DNA of 64,000 nt from contig NZ_RJAC01000006.1 of the NCBI RefSeq assembly GCF_003999975.1, positions 310,001 to 374,000 of the forward strand, written 5' to 3'. Of this stretch, positions 1-6,952 are shown in pieces (positions within the stretch are counted from its first letter, which is position 1; each line of letters begins with the position of its first letter). Both the position numbers and the translations under genes were made by a program. This DNA is from Actinoplanes solisilvae. Lineage in GTDB: Bacteria; Actinomycetota; Actinomycetes; Mycobacteriales; Micromonosporaceae. The notes below the pieces were generated by a model. That model did not search any database. It had not been told where the DNA came from and saw nothing but the letters and a program-made list of their open reading frames with translations.

Positions 1-1
1 G

Positions 2-961
2 CGGCGCTCGCAGGCGGCCGGGCTCTCGCCCGACGGGGTGCTGCTGGCCGACGGGCGCTCGGTGCGCGCCGACGACGTCGTGGTCGCGACCGGCAACCCG
101 GCTCCGGCCCAGCCCGCGGCCGTGCCCGACCACCCCGACTACGTTCCCGACCCGTGGGCCAAGGGGGCGCTCGAGGCGATCCCGTCCGACGTGCCGGTGC
201 TGCTGATCGGGGCCGGGCTCACCGCGATCGACGTGGCGATGACGCTCACCGCCGAACGCGAACGGGACGCGCCGATCACCGCGGTCAGCCGGCGCGGGCA
301 GTTGCCGCTGACGCACACGCCGGTCGCCGCGCCGCCGATCGGGCTGGCACTCGACGACTGCACGACCCTGCGCGACATCGTGCGGGCGGTGCGCGCCGAG
401 GCGGCCCGGGCCGGGGACTGGCGGGCCGTGGTCGACGGGCTGCGGCCCTACCTCGACCAGATGTGGACCGCCTTCACGCCCGACGAGCAGGAGTCGTTCC
501 TGCGGCACCTGGCCCGGCCGTGGGAATGTCACCGGCACCGCATGGCGCCCGCCGTCGGGGCCCGGGTGTCCTCGATGCGCGAGGAGGGCCGGTTCGAGGT
601 GCGAGCGGGCGGGGTGCACTCGATGACCGCGCCCGCCGCCGGTGGGCTGCTGGTCGAGCTGGAAGCGGGCGTGCAGTGGTTCGGTGCGGTCGTCAACTGC
701 GCCGGGCCGGGGCGGCTGCCGGGGGCGGCGGGGTCGTTCGTCGGCAGCCTGTTGTCGTCGGGCGAGGCTCGGGTCGGGCCGCACGGGCTCGGGCTCGACA
801 TCGACGCGTCCGGGCGTTTGGTCGGGGCCGATGGGCGGGTGCGTCCCGACCGCTGGCTGATCGGGCCGTTGCGCCGCGGGGCCAAGTGGGAGACGACGGC
901 CGTGCCGGAGATCCGTGCCCAGGCGCGCACGCTGGCCCGGTCCGTCATCCCGGTTGAGTAA
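2..961 (+). CDS. FAD/NAD(P)-binding protein, C-terminal part
   Basis: The reading frame is open from the first bases of the window, so the gene starts upstream and only about 319 C-terminal residues are seen. A Rossmann-type dinucleotide motif (IGAGLTAIDVAMTL) lies near nt 208-250, preceded by VVVATGNPAP, the usual ATG-type turn of flavoprotein oxidoreductases. This matches the FAD-NAD(P)-binding family related to YdhS (COG4529), probably a cytoplasmic oxidoreductase or hydroxylase. The substrate cannot be told. The exact start is outside the window. Confidence 0.75.
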   Translation, partial: RRSQAAGLSPDGVLLADGRSVRADDVVVATGNPAPAQPAAVPDHPDYVPDPWAKGALEAIPSDVPVLLIGAGLTAIDVAMTLTAERERDAPITAVSRRGQLPLTHTPVAAPPIGLALDDCTTLRDIVRAVRAEAARAGDWRAVVDGLRPYLDQMWTAFTPDEQESFLRHLARPWECHRHRMAPAVGARVSSMREEGRFEVRAGGVHSMTAPAAGGLLVELEAGVQWFGAVVNCAGPGRLPGAAGSFVGSLLSSGEARVGPHGLGLDIDASGRLVGADGRVRPDRWLIGPLRRGAKWETTAVPEIRAQARTLARSVIPVE

Positions 962-1037
962 TACGATTCGCGCTATGTGGGGGTGTTCGCCCAGCTCAGG
1001 CTGGTTGTGAACGGGGTTCGTCAAAAATGACCAGCTC

Positions 1038-1066
1038 TTGAACATGCATCGATATATCTCAATACT
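1038..1066 (+). promoter_or_regulatory. possible sigma70-like promoter of the secreted protease
   Basis: TTGAAC at 1038-1043 and AATACT at 1061-1066 are separated by 17 bases, in an AT-richer patch about 55 bases before the GTG start at 1123. The -10 element is a weak match, so this is a guess. Confidence 0.3.
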
Positions 1067-1122
1067 CCGAGGGCAAGTGGTACGTCGGATCCGGCGTACC
1101 CCCACCCCCTGGGAGGATCCCC

Positions 1123-2157
1123 GTGCTCAACCGGAAGCTGCGCCGGCCGATCGTCGGCCTCACCGTTTGCATGCTCGTCGGCACCGGACTCGCCGCCTCA
1201 CCCGCGTCGGCCGCCCCCTCCGCCGGTGACCCCTCGTTCGCCCCGTCCGCCCTGGCCACGTCGCTCGACGCCAAGTTCGGCGTCAACACGGCCGGTTCCT
1301 ACGTCGACGCGGCCGGCAAGGTCGTCGTCAACGTCACCGACGCGGCCACGGCCCGTACGGTGAAGGCCTCGGGCGCCACCGCCCGGTTCGTCACCCGCAG
1401 CGGCGCCCAGCTCGCCGCGGCCGACAACGCCCTCAAGACGTCGCTCAAGACGCCCGGCACGACGTTCGGCATCGACCCGGTCAGCAACCAGGTGGTCGTC
1501 GAGGTCGACAGCACGATCACCGGCGCCACCCTCGCGTCCGTCGAGGCCACAGTGGCCAAGCTCGGCGACAGCGCCCGCATCGAACGCATTCCCGGCACAC
1601 TGAGCACGACGATCAGCGGCGGCGACGCCATCTACGCCGGTGGCAGCCGCTGCTCGCTCGGCTTCAACGTGCGTTCCGGCAGCACCAACTACTTCCTGAC
1701 CGCGGGCCACTGCACCAACATCGCCTCGACGTGGACGAACGGCTCGGTCACCCTCGGAACCCGCTCAGGCACCAGCTTCCCGGGCAACGACTACGGCATC
1801 GTCCGCTACACCAACACGACGATCACCAAGACCGGCGGCGTCGGCTCGGTCGACATCACCGGCGCCGGCACCCCCGCCGTCGGCACCACGGTCACCCGCC
1901 GCGGCTCGACCACCGGCATCCGCTCCGGCCGGGTCACCGCCCTCAACACGACCGTGAATTACGCCGAAGGCTCGGTCGGCGGCATGATCCGCACCACCGT
2001 CTGCGCCCAGCCCGGCGACAGCGGCGGCTCGCTCTACGCCGGCTCGACCGCGCTGGGTCTGACCTCGGGCGGCAGCGGCAACTGCACCAGCGGCGGTACG
2101 ACGTACTTCCAGCCGGTGACCGAGGCCCTGAGCGTCTACGGGGTCAGCGTCTTCTAG
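1123..2157 (+). CDS. secreted S1-family serine protease (streptogrisin/alpha-lytic type)
   Basis: This is a 344-residue preproprotein. A signal peptide (about residues 1-31, ending near ASPASA) is followed by a pro-region of about 130 residues and a chymotrypsin-fold domain. The catalytic triad is visible as His196 in TAGHC, Asp223 in NDYGI and Ser300 in PGDSGGS. Two cysteine pairs are placed as in streptogrisins (near His196 and near Ser300). The GTG start at 1123 follows a GGAGG ribosome site (1111-1115). It stands alone and ends in a strong terminator. The role is extracellular protein degradation; the pro-region is expected to act as a folding chaperone, as is known for alpha-lytic protease. 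Confidence 0.93.
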   Translation: MLNRKLRRPIVGLTVCMLVGTGLAASPASAAPSAGDPSFAPSALATSLDAKFGVNTAGSYVDAAGKVVVNVTDAATARTVKASGATARFVTRSGAQLAAADNALKTSLKTPGTTFGIDPVSNQVVVEVDSTITGATLASVEATVAKLGDSARIERIPGTLSTTISGGDAIYAGGSRCSLGFNVRSGSTNYFLTAGHCTNIASTWTNGSVTLGTRSGTSFPGNDYGIVRYTNTTITKTGGVGSVDITGAGTPAVGTTVTRRGSTTGIRSGRVTALNTTVNYAEGSVGGMIRTTVCAQPGDSGGSLYAGSTALGLTSGGSGNCTSGGTTYFQPVTEALSVYGVSVF

Positions 2158-2175
2158 TCCGGTTCTCTGTTGGAC

Positions 2176-2209
2176 GGCCCCGTCGCTGCATGCGGCGGGG
2201 CCGGTTTTT
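2176..2209 (+). terminator. rho-independent terminator after the S1 protease
   Basis: An 11-bp stem (2176-2186 with 2192-2202, one G-T pair) with a 5-base loop is followed by GGTTTTT. Confidence 0.85.
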
Positions 2210-2320
2210 GCGCATATGGTTCACCGGCGGCACATATCGATCACGATCCGGACCCCGGCTGCCGTCGCTCCCTCGCCGTATGGATCATGATTGCTTCCTT
2301 ATCGAAGTTGGAGGATCGCG

Positions 2321-3121
2321 GTGTCGGTCGAAGTACGAATCCCCGCGCACTATGTGTCGTCGGGATGGGGCACGCCGACGGTGTGCATCCGGCACGGCGA
2401 AGCCGCCGTGGAACGCAAGAAGGTCCAGTTCATCTCGCCGCCTCCCGGGTGGGCCTACCTTCTGCTGCTGGCCGGGGGGCTGCCGTTCCTGATCGTCGTC
2501 CTCGCGATCCGCAAGACGGTCGAGGCCAGGGAATGGCCGTTCTGCTCGCGGTGCCAGGCCCGTCGCAGGAAGGGCCTGTTCATCGGCCTCGGGATCGTGG
2601 CCGTCGGCGTGCTCAGCATCGTGCTGGCTTCGGCGATGCCCGGCGATTCGGCCGGCCTGTTCATGGGGGTGGCCCCGCTGCTGTTGCTCGTCGGCTACAT
2701 CGTCTCGTTGCGCGGTGCCAACCGCATGATGCTCGCCGACGGCCGCGTCATCGAGAAGGGCACCCTGGTCCAGTTCCGCAAGGCCGACGAGGCGTTCGCC
2801 ACCCAGGCAGGTGCCGCCGCTCAGACCGCCGCCCAGCACAACGCCGCCCAGGCCGCTGCCGCCCAGGCCGCCGCGCAGCAGGCCGCGGCGCAGCACTACG
2901 CCGTCCCGCCCGCGCCGGTTCTCCCGCCCATGCCGGTTCTCCCGGACGCCGCGACGGCTGCCCCGGCCGCGCCTGCCCCGGCCGCGCCTGCCCCGGCCGC
3001 GCCCGTTCCTTCGGACGCAGCCACGGCTGCTCCGGCCTTGCCGACGGCGGCTCAGCCCGGTGTCGCCGAACCGTCGCCCGCTCAGCCTACGCCGGCCGCG
3101 GACGGCACTTCGGCTTCCTGA
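2321..3121 (+). CDS. membrane protein with Ala/Pro-rich tail, unknown function
   Basis: I do not recognise the family. The GTG at 2321 is chosen because GGAGG sits 6 bases upstream; the product is then 266 residues. There are three hydrophobic segments (about residues 46-63, 85-105 and 116-133). Between the first two is a CSRC motif that could bind metal or form a small knuckle. The last ~100 residues are low-complexity: Ala/Gln-rich, then tandem PAAPAPA-type Ala/Pro repeats. It is probably an integral membrane protein with a flexible cytoplasmic tail. Confidence 0.7.
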   Translation: MSVEVRIPAHYVSSGWGTPTVCIRHGEAAVERKKVQFISPPPGWAYLLLLAGGLPFLIVVLAIRKTVEAREWPFCSRCQARRRKGLFIGLGIVAVGVLSIVLASAMPGDSAGLFMGVAPLLLLVGYIVSLRGANRMMLADGRVIEKGTLVQFRKADEAFATQAGAAAQTAAQHNAAQAAAAQAAAQQAAAQHYAVPPAPVLPPMPVLPDAATAAPAAPAPAAPAPAAPVPSDAATAAPALPTAAQPGVAEPSPAQPTPAADGTSAS

Positions 3122-3128
3122 TTCAGGC

Positions 3129-3260
3129 TGTGGATAACTCGGCGGAGACCGGCGCCGAGCGATAGCGTTCCCCCTCCTCCCCGGGTGGGTGGGGTGGCTA
3201 GCGGGCGCTACCCCCGGCTGGGTGGGGTGGCTAGGAGCCCGCACTGCCGGGTTATCCACA
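3129..3260. repeat. inverted pair of perfect DnaA-box-like 9-mers
   Basis: TGTGGATAA at 3129-3137 and TTATCCACA at 3252-3260 are the E. coli consensus DnaA box in opposite orientations. The match extends to an 11-bp inverted repeat (3128-3138 with 3251-3261) flanking short direct repeats. Whether DnaA binds here is unknown. Confidence 0.5.
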
Positions 3261-3361
3261 GATCCACGATGGACGGTTTGCCTGGCCTGCGCCTCGTCCG
3301 GGCTCCCGAGGGTGCGGCTTCGTGAAGATTCCGGGCTCCCGAGGGTGCGGCTTCGTGAAGA
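3187..3361 (+). repeat. two direct-repeat pairs, each with a 33-bp period
   Basis: The 15-mer GGGTGGGGTGGCTAG occurs at 3187-3201 and 3220-3234. A separate 32-bp unit starting TCCGGGCTCC occurs at 3297-3328 and 3330-3361. Both pairs have a spacing of 33 bp. No gene is convincing in 3122-3403. Confidence 0.8.
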
Positions 3362-3403
3362 CATCGCGGCCTACGAGGTGGTGGGGCTTATCGTCGAGAC
3401 CTG

Positions 3404-3907
3404 ATGGATCATCCACATTTGCATCCGCCCGAGCGCGCGACGCTCGAACAGTTCCTCGACCAGCACCGTGCGATGGTGCTGGCCGCGCTCGACGACTTGG
3501 GCGACGAGACCGCGGCCGCACGGCTGCTCCCGGCCACCGAGATGACGATCGGTGGCATCGTGAAGCACCTGGCGCACATGGAGGACCTGTGGTTCACGCG
3601 CCGGTTGCTCGGCGACGCCTATCCCGCGCCGTGGGAGCGCACGGGCGACGACGAGACGTGGGCCTGGGAGTCCGCACGTGACGACTCGGTCGAAGCGTTG
3701 CGGGCGCTCTACGCGGCTGCGTGCGAGCGCAGCCGGGTGGCCGTCGCGCGGTTCGACGATCTGGACCGGCGGGCGGCGCTGCCCTCGTTCGGCAAGGCAC
3801 CGGTGAGCTTGCGGTGGATGCTCGTCCAGATGATCCGCGAGACGGCCCAGCACTGCGGCCACCTCGACCTGCTCCTTGACGCGGCCCGCAGCGGCTCGCG
3901 CTCGTGA
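3404..3907 (+). CDS. DinB-like protein, DUF664 family
   Basis: The 167-residue product has the DinB/DUF664 four-helix pattern, with likely metal-ligand histidines in IVKHLAHME (about residues 52-58) and QHCGHLDLLL near the C terminus. Actinobacterial members of this superfamily include mycothiol-dependent enzymes and uncharacterised metal-binding proteins. The exact reaction is unknown. The ATG at 3404 gives the expected family length. It converges on the coiled-coil gene downstream. Confidence 0.85.
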   Translation: MDHPHLHPPERATLEQFLDQHRAMVLAALDDLGDETAAARLLPATEMTIGGIVKHLAHMEDLWFTRRLLGDAYPAPWERTGDDETWAWESARDDSVEALRALYAAACERSRVAVARFDDLDRRAALPSFGKAPVSLRWMLVQMIRETAQHCGHLDLLLDAARSGSRS

Positions 3908-3949
3908 GGGACGAGCGTCGCGCCGGCCGAGACCGGGCTGCGCGGTCGG

Positions 3950-4885
3950 TCAGCGGGATTCTTCGACGCGTTCCTCGCCTCGGCGGCGCAGCATTTTCAG
4001 GCCGGGCAGGCCGGCGATCGCCAGGCGCAGGTCTTCGGTGACCTCGAGCAGCTTGTGCAGGTCGGGGCCGACCTGGTCGAGCTTGCCGAGCAGGGGCATC
4101 ACGTCGTCGACCAGGTGGGCTCGCAGCGCGGGGAGCTGGTCGATCATCCGGATGGCCGCCGTCACCTCTTCGGGGGACAGCTCCTCGACGAACTTGCGGG
4201 CCAGCGGGGCACCCTTGAGCAGCGTCTCCGAATAGGCCTCGAGCAGCCGGGTGGCGTCCTTCGCGGCGGCCTCGGCCCGGTCGACGACCGACTCGGCCCG
4301 CTCGCTGACCTGGGTGGCCCGCACGACCACGCCCTCGGCCGCGTCGGAGATGCCGACAGCCCGCAGCACGACCCCTTCGGCGCGCTCGCTCACGCTTTCG
4401 GCCCGCCCGACTACCGTGCTGGCCCGCGAGCTGATCTCCTCGGCGTTCCCGACGACGACACCCGCCCGCTCGCTGATGCTTTCGGCCCGCCCGACGACCG
4501 TTCCGGCGCGCTCGCTGATGTCCTCGGCGCTGGCGACGACTGCTCCGGCTCGGGTGCTGATGTCGGAGGCCTGGGCGACCACCGTCTCGGCGCGGGCGCT
4601 GATCTCGACCGCCTGGCCGACCACGCTCGACGCCGCCGTCGCGATCGTGCGGGCCTCGGTCACCGTCGTCTCGGCGGCGTCGACGATCGCGGTGACCCGG
4701 TGGATCAGGCCTTCGGCCTCGTCGGCCAGCACGGTGATGCGGCTGACCAGCAGCTCGGTCTGGCCCAGCAGGCCCAGCGCACGGACGGGGATGGTCGCCG
4801 CGGTGGCTGCCGTCTCGACCACCTGGACCACGGCGTAACGGGTCAGCTCGACGAGAGCCGTGGGGGACACGAACGGGAAGCGCAT
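3950..4885 (-). CDS. coiled-coil protein with 14-residue tandem repeats
   Basis: The 311-residue product (ATG at 4885) starts with a short amphipathic or hydrophobic region (about residues 10-45). From about residue 97 to 208 it is built of roughly eight 14-residue units of the form ERAxxVVxRAxxIS, two heptads per unit, predicting a long helical rod. A conserved-looking C-terminal region (about 215-311) with helices ending in MLRRRGEERVEESR follows. No enzyme motif is seen. Such proteins are often structural or membrane-surface scaffolds. A longer upstream extension of the frame is rejected because it would overlap the divergent hydrolase gene. Confidence 0.8.
   Translation of the reverse strand: MRFPFVSPTALVELTRYAVVQVVETAATAATIPVRALGLLGQTELLVSRITVLADEAEGLIHRVTAIVDAAETTVTEARTIATAASSVVGQAVEISARAETVVAQASDISTRAGAVVASAEDISERAGTVVGRAESISERAGVVVGNAEEISSRASTVVGRAESVSERAEGVVLRAVGISDAAEGVVVRATQVSERAESVVDRAEAAAKDATRLLEAYSETLLKGAPLARKFVEELSPEEVTAAIRMIDQLPALRAHLVDDVMPLLGKLDQVGPDLHKLLEVTEDLRLAIAGLPGLKMLRRRGEERVEESR
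4262..4597 (-). repeat. 42-bp tandem repeats encoding 14-residue helical units
   Basis: About eight imperfect 42-bp units inside the coiled-coil gene, each encoding RAExVVxRAxxISE-like sequence. They are diverged at DNA level, so they are an old protein repeat and not a recent expansion. Confidence 0.75.
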
Positions 4886-5002
4886 GCACCCATCATGCGC
4901 CAGAACGTCACGCCCGGCCGGGATCACGCTCCGTAAGCAGGATGTACGCCGTACGTCTAAATTCACCCCGGGGCCGCACACCGCTCGCACCGGCACGGCA
5001 CT

Positions 5003-5995
5003 ATGGCAGGCGTGCGACGTACGCGAAACTGGATCCTGGCGATCGCCACAGTGGGGGTCCTCGGGGGTGCGGGGTTGGTCGGCGTGGACATGATGCGCAA
5101 CGACTCCGGTGGTGCCGCGCCGCCGCGCGTCGGCACGTTCAGCGAAAGCGGGGCAAAAAGCGACAGCGAAAGCGCGGCAAAAAGCGGAAACGAGGCCGGG
5201 GCAAGAAGCGAAAACGAGGGCGGCGCCACACCGACGCCGACCGCGCCCGACCCCGCCAAGCTTGCCGCGCAAGAGCAGGCCAAACGTGTCAAGGCCCTCG
5301 ACGCGGCCCTCAAGAAATACGCCACCACGGTCCCCGAGTTCTCCGTGGCCGTGCTCGACCGTGACACCGGCCGGCGCTACTCCTTCCGGGGCACCGAGAA
5401 GTACGAGACCGCCAGCGTCGTCAAGGTGCAGGTGCTCGCCTGCCTGTTGCTCAAGGCCCAGGACGCCCGGCGCGACCTCACCGCCACCGAGTTGTCGCTG
5501 GCCAAGCGCATGATCCGTCTCAGCGACAACGACGCCACCACGTCGCTGTTCAGCAAGCTGGGCCGCGCCTCGGGCTTGAGCGCCTGCAACAAGCGCCTCG
5601 GCCTGACCGAGACCAAGGTCAGCGGCTCGTGGGGCCTGACCCGCACGACCGTGAACGACCAGGTGCGGCTGCTCTCGGAACTCGTCGACCAGAAGGGCCC
5701 GCTCGACGCCGGTTCACGCAAGCTGGCCTACACGCTGATGAGCACCGTCGACCAGAGCCAGGACTGGGGAGTGCCCGCCGCCGCCCAGGCCGGCGAGAAG
5801 TTCACGGTCAAGAACGGCTGGCTGGCCCGCTCCACCGAGAACTATCGCTGGATCATCAACTCGGTCGGCCGCATCACCGGCCCCGGCACCGACGTCTCGA
5901 TCGCCGTCCTCTCGCACGACAACGCCACCATGTCCAGCGGCATCACCGTGGTGCAGAAGGTCGCCAAGCTCACCCGCCAGCACTTGATGTACTGA
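5003..5995 (+). CDS. secreted or membrane-anchored serine hydrolase, class A beta-lactamase fold
   Basis: The 330-residue product has an N-terminal hydrophobic anchor (about residues 10-27) and a low-complexity Ser/Glu/Lys/Gly linker (about 45-75). A class A beta-lactamase/transpeptidase-like domain follows. Its three active-site boxes are visible: SVVK (nucleophile Ser, within ETASVVKVQ), SDN (in RLSDNDATT) and KNG (in VKNGWLARS) in place of the usual KTG. The glutamate of the omega loop is not obvious, so beta-lactam hydrolysis is uncertain; a cell-wall or housekeeping hydrolase is as likely. It diverges from the coiled-coil gene. Confidence 0.85.
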   Translation: MAGVRRTRNWILAIATVGVLGGAGLVGVDMMRNDSGGAAPPRVGTFSESGAKSDSESAAKSGNEAGARSENEGGATPTPTAPDPAKLAAQEQAKRVKALDAALKKYATTVPEFSVAVLDRDTGRRYSFRGTEKYETASVVKVQVLACLLLKAQDARRDLTATELSLAKRMIRLSDNDATTSLFSKLGRASGLSACNKRLGLTETKVSGSWGLTRTTVNDQVRLLSELVDQKGPLDAGSRKLAYTLMSTVDQSQDWGVPAAAQAGEKFTVKNGWLARSTENYRWIINSVGRITGPGTDVSIAVLSHDNATMSSGITVVQKVAKLTRQHLMY

Positions 5996-6073
5996 GCTCT
6001 GCCCTCATGGCCCTAGGCAGCACTTATCCCGTCGGGGATCATTGCGCGAGCGGTGCTGGGAGGGGGCGAGGGC

Positions 6074-6952
6074 ATGCTTGCCGTGACGGTGAACGGCCGG
6101 CGGGTCGTCGCGCGTGTCGCGGCACCAGCGCCGGGCGGGAGTAAGCCGCTGATCGCGGCCCTGCACGGCGGAATGTACACCGGCCGCTACTTCGACATCG
6201 ACGGCTACGGCAACGGCTCGTTCATGGACCTTGCCGTCTCCCGGGGCTATGCGGTCGCCGCTTTCGACCGGCCCGGGTACGGGGACAGTTTCGTGCCCAC
6301 CCCCGACGAGAACTCTTTCGAGCAGCACGCCGTCTGGCTCGCTGACGCGATCGGGCAGACAGCCCAGCATTTCGGGACAGACAGGGTCTTTCTCGTAGGC
6401 CACTCGATCGGCGCCTGCGTCGCGATGACGATCGCCGCGCGCGACCGAGATTTCCGCCTGTCCGGTTTGTCGATGACGGGCATGGGAGCAGTGATCCCGC
6501 CCGGCGGAAACGGACACGCGCTAGCAGAGCAGGAACAGTCCGAGGCCGTCGAGATCCCCTTCGAGCAACGTGATCTGGTGATGTTCGGCCCCGAACACAC
6601 CCGCACCGAGACCGCCGTCAAAGCTGCCCACGCCGCCTACAACCCGGTCGTCCCGGTGTGTGAGCTCGTTCAGGCCCCGCACTGGCCGGCCGAGAAGCTG
6701 CCCGGCGTGGCGCCCCGCATCAACGTGCCGGTGCAGAGCGTGCTGGCCGAGCACGACGCGCTCATCGAGAGCACCCCCGCGAACGTCGAGCTCTTCGCGT
6801 CGATGTTCACCCAGGCACCGTTCGTCGAGGCCGGCATCGCCCGCTCGACCGGCCACAGCATCGACCACCACATCCTGGGCCACGCGCTGCACCTGCGTCA
6901 GCTCGCCTTCGCCGAGGAGTGCGAACTCTGGGAAACCCAGCAACCCCGGTGA
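6074..6952 (+). CDS. alpha/beta hydrolase
   Basis: The 292-residue cytoplasmic protein has a typical alpha/beta-hydrolase order: an oxyanion HGG motif (ALHGGMY), nucleophile elbow VGHSIGA, acid in LAEHDALIES and histidine in STGHSIDHH. The ATG at 6074 has a strong GGGAGGGGGCGAGG ribosome region; an in-frame GTG at 6053 is less likely. Its stop overlaps the start of the LuxR regulator by 4 bases (GTGA), so the two are probably co-translated. The substrate is unknown. Confidence 0.9.
   Translation: MLAVTVNGRRVVARVAAPAPGGSKPLIAALHGGMYTGRYFDIDGYGNGSFMDLAVSRGYAVAAFDRPGYGDSFVPTPDENSFEQHAVWLADAIGQTAQHFGTDRVFLVGHSIGACVAMTIAARDRDFRLSGLSMTGMGAVIPPGGNGHALAEQEQSEAVEIPFEQRDLVMFGPEHTRTETAVKAAHAAYNPVVPVCELVQAPHWPAEKLPGVAPRINVPVQSVLAEHDALIESTPANVELFASMFTQAPFVEAGIARSTGHSIDHHILGHALHLRQLAFAEECELWETQQPR

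Noticed and set aside
3129..3260. Replication origin
   Set aside because: Only two DnaA boxes, no dnaA or dnaN genes and no AT-rich unwinding region.
2285..3364. 359-codon minus-strand open frame
   Set aside because: Antisense to a gene with a good ribosome site; Arg/Gly-rich and covers the direct repeats.
4262..4597. Possible CRISPR-like repeat array
   Set aside because: The periodicity is 42 bp, in frame, without unique spacers; it encodes a protein repeat.
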